A stretch of DNA of 35,999 nucleotides from Candidatus Nomurabacteria bacterium RIFOXYB1_FULL_39_16 (GTDB lineage Bacteria > Patescibacteriota > Minisyncoccia > Phycocordibacterales > UBA9973). Position numbers and translations under genes: made by a program. The notes under the pieces are model-generated. The model made no database searches, had not been told where the DNA came from, and worked only from the letters and a program-made list of their open reading frames with translations. The stretch is taken from NCBI GenBank assembly GCA_001787205.1, contig MFWB01000012.1, forward strand, positions 44,172 to 80,170, read 5' to 3'. Below are positions 30,852 to 35,999 of the stretch, piece after piece (the stretch's first letter is position 1; the number at the start of each line of letters is the position of its first letter).

Positions 30852-31214
30852 ATGAAAGATAACTTACTAAACAAAAAATGTGTTCCATGCGAAGGGGGTG
30901 CAAAGCCTCTAAATCACGAAGAAATTGTGGTATATATGGAACAAATAGTTGACTGGACATTGGTTGAGGGGCAAAATTCCAATGTGCGGGAGTCCGGCTT
31001 GGGCGCAAAAATTTCCAGAGAATACAAATTCAAAGATTTCATCGGGGCGATAAATTTTGTGAACAATGTAGCCGAAATAGCCGAAGGAGAAGGCCATCAC
31101 CCAGACATAAAAATAAATTATAATAAAGTAATATTGGAGCTTTCCACTCATGCCGTAGGCGGACTTTCAGAAAATGATTTTATTTTAGCAGCTAAAATAG
31201 ACGCGCGAAATTAA
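30852..31214 (+). CDS. 4a-hydroxytetrahydrobiopterin dehydratase (PCD/DCoH)
   Basis: A 120-residue pterin-4a-carbinolamine dehydratase. The C-terminal half has the active-site motif EGHHPDIKINYNKVILELSTHAVGGLSENDFILAAKID. The N-terminal half has the CVPCEGGAKPLNHEEI start common in bacterial members. The usual role is recycling a hydroxylated pterin after aromatic amino acid hydroxylation, but no hydroxylase is visible in the window, so a side role in pterin or folate chemistry is possible. Followed by pepA after one base. Confidence 0.9.
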   Translation: MKDNLLNKKCVPCEGGAKPLNHEEIVVYMEQIVDWTLVEGQNSNVRESGLGAKISREYKFKDFIGAINFVNNVAEIAEGEGHHPDIKINYNKVILELSTHAVGGLSENDFILAAKIDARN

Positions 31215-31215
31215 C

Positions 31216-32604
31216 ATGAAAATAACTTTTAAGAACAACACAAAAGACTTACCAAGAGAGACTCTTTTTATCTCGGTTGGAGCCAAAAATGAGGATGAAG
31301 TTATAAAAGAGAGTGGGGTTAAAACTCTCTATTTGAAATGTGACAAAACGGAAAAGATGAGTTTAAGAAAACTATTTTTGCTCGTGCGCAAGATGGTCAT
31401 AATGGGCAAGAGCGCAAAGGTGGAGAAAATAGCTTTCAACTTTGATGATTTTAAATTTAGGAATTTTAAGCTCACAGACACAGAGCTCGGGGAGATTATC
31501 GGCTCTCAGCTTGATTTCGCAAACTATGAATTTAATAAATATAAGACTCCGCCAAAAGAAGGCTTCCCCCTCATTAAAGAAATTTTTATTTTAGGGGCAT
31601 CTAAGGAAACACAGAAAGCAATTTTGAAAGGGAACATTGTCGCCGACGAGGTCAACAAAACTCGTTCGCTTTCCAATATGCCCGGCGGAGATATGACGCC
31701 TTCAATTTTAGCTGCCAAGGCGAAAGAAGCGGTGAAGGGTCTGCCTGTCGTGGTCACAGTGTTGGGTGAGAAAGAAATGGAGAAACAGAAGATGTTGGCG
31801 ATAACTTCCGTCGGGCGGGGCTCGGAAGAAGAATCAAAATTTATAATTATGAAATATGAAGGTGGAAAAAAGGGAGGAAGACCGATGGTGCTCGTCGGCA
31901 AGGGTGTGACTTTTGACACTGGAGGAATTAACCTTAAACCAAGCAACAGTCTGCTTGGAATGAATATGGATATGTCGGGAGGAGCAGCCGTGATTCATAC
32001 TATTGCCCTGGCCGCAAAAATGAAATTAAAGAAAAATATAATCGGGCTCATTCCGTCTGTAGAGAATATGGCTTCGGGGAAAAGTTACAGACCCGGGGAT
32101 GTTATTCGTTCTATGTCCGGTCAGACGATTGAAGTGTTGAACACCGATGCCGAAGGGCGTGTAATTTTAGCGGATGCTTTGACTTATGCGCAAAAATATA
32201 ATCCGGAGGTGGTGGTTGATGTGGCGACTTTGACCGGCGCGGCTATGGTTGCCTTGGGCGAGAGAGCGTCGGCTATTTTTACCGATGATGATAAACTGGC
32301 GGAAATGATTGAAAAGGTGGGAGAGAAAACAGGGGATTATGTCTGGCGTTTGCCAATGTGGGAAGAGTACGAGAATGAAATAAAGGGGTCTGTCGGAGAC
32401 TTTACTAACGTCCATAACAAAGATTCTCGTTACGGTGGAGCTATCTACGGAGCGATTTTCCTGCATCAATTCATCAAAGGCTATAGATGGGTACATATAG
32501 ACATGGCTCCTCGTATGGTCGCAATGGCAGGTGAAAACCTGGGAGGGGGCGCCACAGGCTCTCCAGTAAGGCTTCTGTATAAGTTTATTGAAGAATATAA
32601 ATAA
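31216..32604 (+). CDS. pepA: Leucyl aminopeptidase (M17 family)
   Basis: A 462-residue M17 metallopeptidase. The C-terminal catalytic domain shows both signature metal-binding blocks: LVGKGVTFDTGGINLKPS and EVLNTDAEGRVILADALTYAQ. The NTDAEGRVIL octapeptide-type signature is complete. GYRWVHIDMAP and GGGATGSPVRLL close the fold. It removes N-terminal residues from peptides in the cytosol, usually as a hexamer with two metal ions. It starts one base after the pterin dehydratase gene, and scpA begins directly at its stop. Confidence 0.95.
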   Translation: MKITFKNNTKDLPRETLFISVGAKNEDEVIKESGVKTLYLKCDKTEKMSLRKLFLLVRKMVIMGKSAKVEKIAFNFDDFKFRNFKLTDTELGEIIGSQLDFANYEFNKYKTPPKEGFPLIKEIFILGASKETQKAILKGNIVADEVNKTRSLSNMPGGDMTPSILAAKAKEAVKGLPVVVTVLGEKEMEKQKMLAITSVGRGSEEESKFIIMKYEGGKKGGRPMVLVGKGVTFDTGGINLKPSNSLLGMNMDMSGGAAVIHTIALAAKMKLKKNIIGLIPSVENMASGKSYRPGDVIRSMSGQTIEVLNTDAEGRVILADALTYAQKYNPEVVVDVATLTGAAMVALGERASAIFTDDDKLAEMIEKVGEKTGDYVWRLPMWEEYENEIKGSVGDFTNVHNKDSRYGGAIYGAIFLHQFIKGYRWVHIDMAPRMVAMAGENLGGGATGSPVRLLYKFIEEYK

Positions 32605-33357
32605 ATGGAGAAGGATACTTATCAAATAAAAACATCTGGTTTTGAGGGGCCGTTCGGTCTGCTTTTGAGTTTGGTGGAAAAGCGGAAGCTCTTTATCAAC
32701 GACGTATCGCTTGCGCAAGTGACCGAAGATTACTTGGAATATATAAATAAACTGGGTGGTTTGCCTCCATCCGAAATTTCCAGTTTTGTTCTGGTGGCTT
32801 CTACTCTGCTTTTAATTAAATCAAAATCACTCTTGCCAAACTTGGACCTTACCTCCGAAGAAGAGGGAGACATTCGTGATTTAGAAGAAAGGTTGCGTTT
32901 GTATGAAATTTTCACAAAACTCGGCGGAAAAGTAAAAAATACTTTTGGTAAGAAAATAATCTTCGCTCCGTTAGAGAGAAAGAACGACGTTTTGGTATTT
33001 CTGCCGGATGACCAAATCACCAGAGAATCTATGATGACCTTCGCTCGGAATACGCTTGATGGAATGCCGAAAAAGGTATTTTTGCCGAATGTGGAAGTAA
33101 AAACAGTGATAAGTATTGAAGAAATGATAGATAAATTGACCGAAAGGATACAGAATTCACTCAAAATGAATTTCAAAGATTTGCACGGACACAACGGTAG
33201 TATCACCACGCGCGAAGAAAAAGTGGTTGTTATTGTGGGATTTCTTGCTATGCTAGAACTTGTGAGGCAGGGGATGATAGATGCTATGCAGGAAAATGAT
33301 GGAGGGGATATTTTAATAGAAAAGACCGAAGTAATTATAAAAAACAATGAACAATAA
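32605..33357 (+). CDS. scpA: Segregation and condensation protein ScpA
   Basis: A 250-residue kleisin: N-terminal YQIKTSGFEGPFGLLLSLVEKRKLFINDVSLAQVTEDYLEYI, the FVLVASTLLLIKSKSLLP segment and a C-terminal winged helix with VVIVGFLAMLELVRQGMIDAMQ. It bridges SMC heads in the condensin complex. It starts directly at the pepA stop and overlaps scpB by 11 bases. No smc gene is in the window. Confidence 0.94.
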   Translation: MEKDTYQIKTSGFEGPFGLLLSLVEKRKLFINDVSLAQVTEDYLEYINKLGGLPPSEISSFVLVASTLLLIKSKSLLPNLDLTSEEEGDIRDLEERLRLYEIFTKLGGKVKNTFGKKIIFAPLERKNDVLVFLPDDQITRESMMTFARNTLDGMPKKVFLPNVEVKTVISIEEMIDKLTERIQNSLKMNFKDLHGHNGSITTREEKVVVIVGFLAMLELVRQGMIDAMQENDGGDILIEKTEVIIKNNEQ

Positions 33358-33910
33358 TTTAGAACAGAAAATTGAAGCAATACTCTTTTTTAAGGGCGAA
33401 CCTATTTCTAGAAAAAAACTCTCAGAAGTTTTGGGAGTCGGACAAATAGAAATAAACGAAGGAATAGAAAAACTCAAAGAAAATTTGCAGAATAGGGGAA
33501 TAGTGCTTGTTGAAAATGATAATGATATTACTTTAGGCACCGCGCCGGAGCTTTCCAAGCTTATTGAAAATTTACAAAAAGAAGAATTAAATAAAGAACT
33601 TTCAAAAGCTGCTTTAGAGACATTATCCATCATTCTTTATAAAAATGGCGTGAGTCGAGCCGAGATTGACTATATCCGAGGGGTAAACTCTAGCTTTACT
33701 CTGCGCGCGTTGTCCATCCGCGGATTGATAGAAAAAACCACAGACTCGAAAGACAACAGACGTTTTATCTACAATCCAAGCTTTGAATTATTGTCTTATA
33801 TGGGAGTGAAATCCACGGCAGAATTGCCGGACTGGGAAGAGGTAAATAATTCTGTAAATGTAGCGGTAAAAAATATGGAAGCGGAAAAGAGAGAAGGAGA
33901 TGGAATATAA
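33347..33910 (+). CDS. scpB: Segregation and condensation protein ScpB
   Basis: A 187-residue ScpB with two winged helices: LEQKIEAILFFKGEPISRKKLSEVLGV at the N-terminus and LSKAALETLSIILYKNGVSRAEIDYIRGVNSSFTLRALSIRGLIEK in the second. It dimerises and binds the ScpA middle region in the SMC complex. Its last 11 bases overlap the start of the fourth Cys-rich gene. Confidence 0.95.
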   Translation: MNNNLEQKIEAILFFKGEPISRKKLSEVLGVGQIEINEGIEKLKENLQNRGIVLVENDNDITLGTAPELSKLIENLQKEELNKELSKAALETLSIILYKNGVSRAEIDYIRGVNSSFTLRALSIRGLIEKTTDSKDNRRFIYNPSFELLSYMGVKSTAELPDWEEVNNSVNVAVKNMEAEKREGDGI

Positions 33911-35666
33911 AAGTGAAAATAAAATATGTCAAAATTGCAAACAAGACTTCACCATAGAGCCGGAAGATTTTAATTTTTATGAAAAGATAAAGGTTCCTTC
34001 GCCCACGTTCTGTCCGCTTTGTCGTGCACAAAGGAGGCTTGTTTTCAGAAATGAAAGAAAGCTTTTTAAAGTTAAAGATGCTTTTACGGGGGAAAGTATT
34101 TTTTCTACTTACCCACAAGAAAGCGGAAAAAAAATTATTACCAGAGAAGAATGGTTTGGGGATGATTGGGATGCCATGGAATACGGGCAAGATTATGATT
34201 TCTCCAGTTCTTTTTTGAAACAATTTTTTGAACTCGAAAAACAAATACCCATGTATGGTTTGAATGCAAAAATGATGTCAAATAGTCCATATTCTGCGAA
34301 TGCTACTAATTTGAAAAATTGCTACCTTTGTTTTAGTTCGAATAATTCACAAGATTGTATGTATAGTAGCGCTATAGATTTTAGTAAAGATTGTGTAGAT
34401 AATTCTCATGTAAATCACTCTGAAAGATCTTACGAAAATTTTTGGTTACAGAATTGTTACCAGTGCCATTTTTCTATTAGGTCTATGGAATCGAGAAATT
34501 TGTGGTTCTGTCGGGGCTGTGTGGGGTGCAATGATTGTTTTGGAAGTGCAAATTTGAGAAAGGCATCTTATTGTATTTTTAATAAACAATATACGAAAGA
34601 AGAATATAAAAAGGAAATTAAAAAATTAAATCTAGACACTATTTCTGGACTAAAGGAAGCAAGAGAAAAAGCTAGAGCCTTTTGGTATACTCAACCCGCT
34701 AAATACCACCAAGGTTTAAAGAACTTAGATTGCACGGGTTCTTATGTAACTCATAGTAAAAATGTAAACGATAGTTATTTAATTAGAGAAAGTGAAAATC
34801 TACGATATTGTCAGTATTTACAAGTTCCAGAAAGTAAAGATTGTTATGACATAAATAATTGGGGAGCAAATACAGAACTTGGCTATGAGACAATGGAATG
34901 TGGTGATAATTCTTATAATAATAAATTTTCCAGAAATTGTTGGCCTGCTTGTAAAAACCTTGAGTACTGTATGCATATGTTTAGCTCGTCTGATTGTTTT
35001 GGTTGTGTTGGACTTAAGAAAAAGCAGTATTGCATTTTAAATAAACAATACACAAAAGAAGAATATTATGATTTGGTAAAAAAAATTAAGGAACATATGG
35101 ATGAGATGCCTTATGTTGATTCACAAGGACTCATTTATAAATATGGAGAATTCTTCCCGATAGAATTTTCCCAACTTGGGTATAATAATACTGTTGCAAT
35201 TCAACATTTTCCCTTAACAGAAAAAGAAGCAAAAGAAAAAGGGTATTTATGGATAAATATACCCCATGGTGAATACAAAATAACTATAAAAGTTGGGAAA
35301 TTACCAGATTCAATTTTTGATGTTACAGACAATATTTTAAAAGAAGTCATAGAATGTGAAAATTGTAAAAAAGCCTATAAAATTTTAGAAAATGAACTGA
35401 TTTTTTTAAAAAAAGAAAAACTTCCTTTACCGACAATGTGTTATGACTGTAGGTACGAGAGAAGGATTAGTGACAGATTAAAAATTCAATTGTACAAAAG
35501 ATATTGTATGTGTAACGGAGAAAAAGATGTTACTGGAATTTATAAAAATACAGTAAAACACATACACGGAGATGAACCATGTGGTGAAGAATTTAAAACC
35601 GGTTATCCACCCGAACATCCAGAAATAGTCTACTGCGAAAAGTGTTATCAGCAGGAGGTGTATTAG
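33900..35666 (+). CDS. Cys-rich zinc-ribbon/solenoid protein, paralog 4
   Basis: Function unknown; 588 residues, closest to paralog 2. It has an N-terminal ribbon (C10, C13, C38, C41) with the shared FTIEPEDFNFYEKIKVPSPTF core. Ribbon 2 has lost its cysteines but keeps the surrounding pattern up to EEWFGDDWDAMEYGQDYDF. Two Cys/Asn-rich modules are closed by YCIFNKQYTKEEYKKE (from residue 224) and YCILNKQYTKEEYYDL (from residue 377). Then come YKYGEFFPIEFSQLGYNNTV, ILKEVIECENCKKAYKI, a MCYDCRYERR ribbon half and a C-terminal ribbon ending YCEKCYQQEVY. The start lies within the end of scpB; AAGGAG touches the ATG, too close to act as a Shine-Dalgarno. The coding sequence looks more AT-rich than scpA/scpB. 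Confidence 0.85.
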   Translation: MEYKSENKICQNCKQDFTIEPEDFNFYEKIKVPSPTFCPLCRAQRRLVFRNERKLFKVKDAFTGESIFSTYPQESGKKIITREEWFGDDWDAMEYGQDYDFSSSFLKQFFELEKQIPMYGLNAKMMSNSPYSANATNLKNCYLCFSSNNSQDCMYSSAIDFSKDCVDNSHVNHSERSYENFWLQNCYQCHFSIRSMESRNLWFCRGCVGCNDCFGSANLRKASYCIFNKQYTKEEYKKEIKKLNLDTISGLKEAREKARAFWYTQPAKYHQGLKNLDCTGSYVTHSKNVNDSYLIRESENLRYCQYLQVPESKDCYDINNWGANTELGYETMECGDNSYNNKFSRNCWPACKNLEYCMHMFSSSDCFGCVGLKKKQYCILNKQYTKEEYYDLVKKIKEHMDEMPYVDSQGLIYKYGEFFPIEFSQLGYNNTVAIQHFPLTEKEAKEKGYLWINIPHGEYKITIKVGKLPDSIFDVTDNILKEVIECENCKKAYKILENELIFLKKEKLPLPTMCYDCRYERRISDRLKIQLYKRYCMCNGEKDVTGIYKNTVKHIHGDEPCGEEFKTGYPPEHPEIVYCEKCYQQEVY

Positions 35667-35704
35667 GTACTAAATTCTGCTATCGCAGAAAATGATACCT
35701 TTTA
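35665..35704. terminator. Hairpin between paralog 4 and the carboxypeptidase gene
   Basis: TTCTGC (35675-35680) pairs with GCAGAA (35685-35690), and AGGTA (35665-35669) with TACCT (35696-35700) beyond an internal loop; TTTT follows. It lies between convergent genes and may serve both. Confidence 0.6.
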
Positions 35705-35710
35705 GGGACT

Positions 35711-35999
35711 TTAAAGACACTCTTGATTGATGCCGAGGACGTAGTTGTTTATCAAATCTTGCTCGAGCGCATTTTCATCTCCTAAAAACCCACTAATGTC
35801 TTCTTTTTGAATCAGATTTATATATTTTTGTGTTAAGTTTCTAGCAATGGGTAAATAAGACCAGTGCCATTTCTCTTCGTTGTAACCCGTAGGTCTGTCG
35901 GGGCCTTTCGCATTGTACGGCTGGCAAAAGCCGAAGAGGGGAGCATTCTTATTCAGCCATTCGTATACCAAAGCACCCTTGGGGGTCTTGAAATATTCC
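35711..35999 (-). CDS. VanY-type D-Ala-D-Ala carboxypeptidase, C-terminal part (5' truncated)
   Basis: The frame is open to the window edge, so the start is outside. The visible part reads EYFKTPKGALVYEWLNKNAPLFGFCQPYN and then GYNEEKWHWSYLP. The EKWHW motif holds the zinc-ligand His and neighbours of the VanY/LdcB peptidase active site. These enzymes trim D-alanine from peptidoglycan peptides outside the membrane. The N-terminal SxHxxGxAxD zinc motif and any signal peptide lie beyond the window. Convergent with the fourth Cys-rich gene. Confidence 0.85.
   Translation of the reverse strand, partial: EYFKTPKGALVYEWLNKNAPLFGFCQPYNAKGPDRPTGYNEEKWHWSYLPIARNLTQKYINLIQKEDISGFLGDENALEQDLINNYVLGINQECL

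Noticed and set aside
35600-35608. Second DnaA-box-like TTATCCACC
   Set aside because: It has a mismatch and encodes a conserved Pro-Pro segment of the Cys-rich protein.

Overview
The window looks like a piece of a Candidate Phyla Radiation (Patescibacteria) genome, most likely a Parcubacteria-type lineage. The reasons are very tight packing (no gene-free stretch reaches 300 bases), AT-rich compact genes, a reduced ribosomal operon, an archaeal-type AspRS, a riboflavin kinase without its FAD-synthetase partner, soluble conjugation-type ATPases and several multi-copy Cys-rich proteins of unknown function. TGA is used as a stop (the aguB/aguA overlap at 20704-20707), which argues against the UGA-recoding Gracilibacteria and Absconditabacteria. 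No tRNA, rRNA, CRISPR array, IS element or origin was found.

Layout. 1-1737: tail of an actin-like (PilM/FtsA-type) protein and a single-pass membrane protein. 1785-6025: translation and transcription operon infA-rpmJ-rpsM-rpsK-rpsD-rpoA-rplQ-rplM-rpsI, closed by a terminator. 6080-13008: grpE, two tandem Cys-rich paralogs, cutA, a convergent PaaX/Cas2-like regulator and dnaK. 13074-19220: a VirD4/TraG-like ATPase, a third Cys-rich paralog, a second ATPase and a short dnaJ. 19255-21702: membrane protein, N-carbamoylputrescine amidase and agmatine deiminase (agmatine to putrescine). 21706-24100 (minus): AI-2E permease and cysS. 24181-26616: rplU (plus), dnaB and recR (minus). 26730-29533: trpS, a structured leader with a small zinc-ribbon-like ORF, and aspS. 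29539-33910: riboflavin kinase, EamA transporter, pterin carbinolamine dehydratase, leucyl aminopeptidase, scpA and scpB. 33900-35666: a fourth Cys-rich paralog. 35711 to the end (minus): 5'-truncated VanY-type carboxypeptidase.

The strongest undescribed signal is the family of four large (552-588 aa) Cys-rich proteins, which fill about 19% of the window. Each has terminal zinc ribbons around two solenoid-like modules of about 150 residues, each module closed by a motif like YCILNKQYTKEEYE. Three of the four start inside or directly at the stop codon of a housekeeping gene (grpE, an ATPase gene, scpB).

Two further patterns stand out. First, a recurrent extended -10 box (TGNTAnnAT) lies only 6-10 bases before many start codons, and Shine-Dalgarno sequences are nearly absent; both point to widespread leaderless transcripts. 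Second, small palindromic elements sit in frame inside coding genes (EamA, the first ATPase, RecR), comparable to Rickettsia palindromic elements. A leader at 27739-27893 with competing hairpins, ahead of a small ORF with the window's only well-spaced Shine-Dalgarno, is a candidate cis-regulatory RNA.
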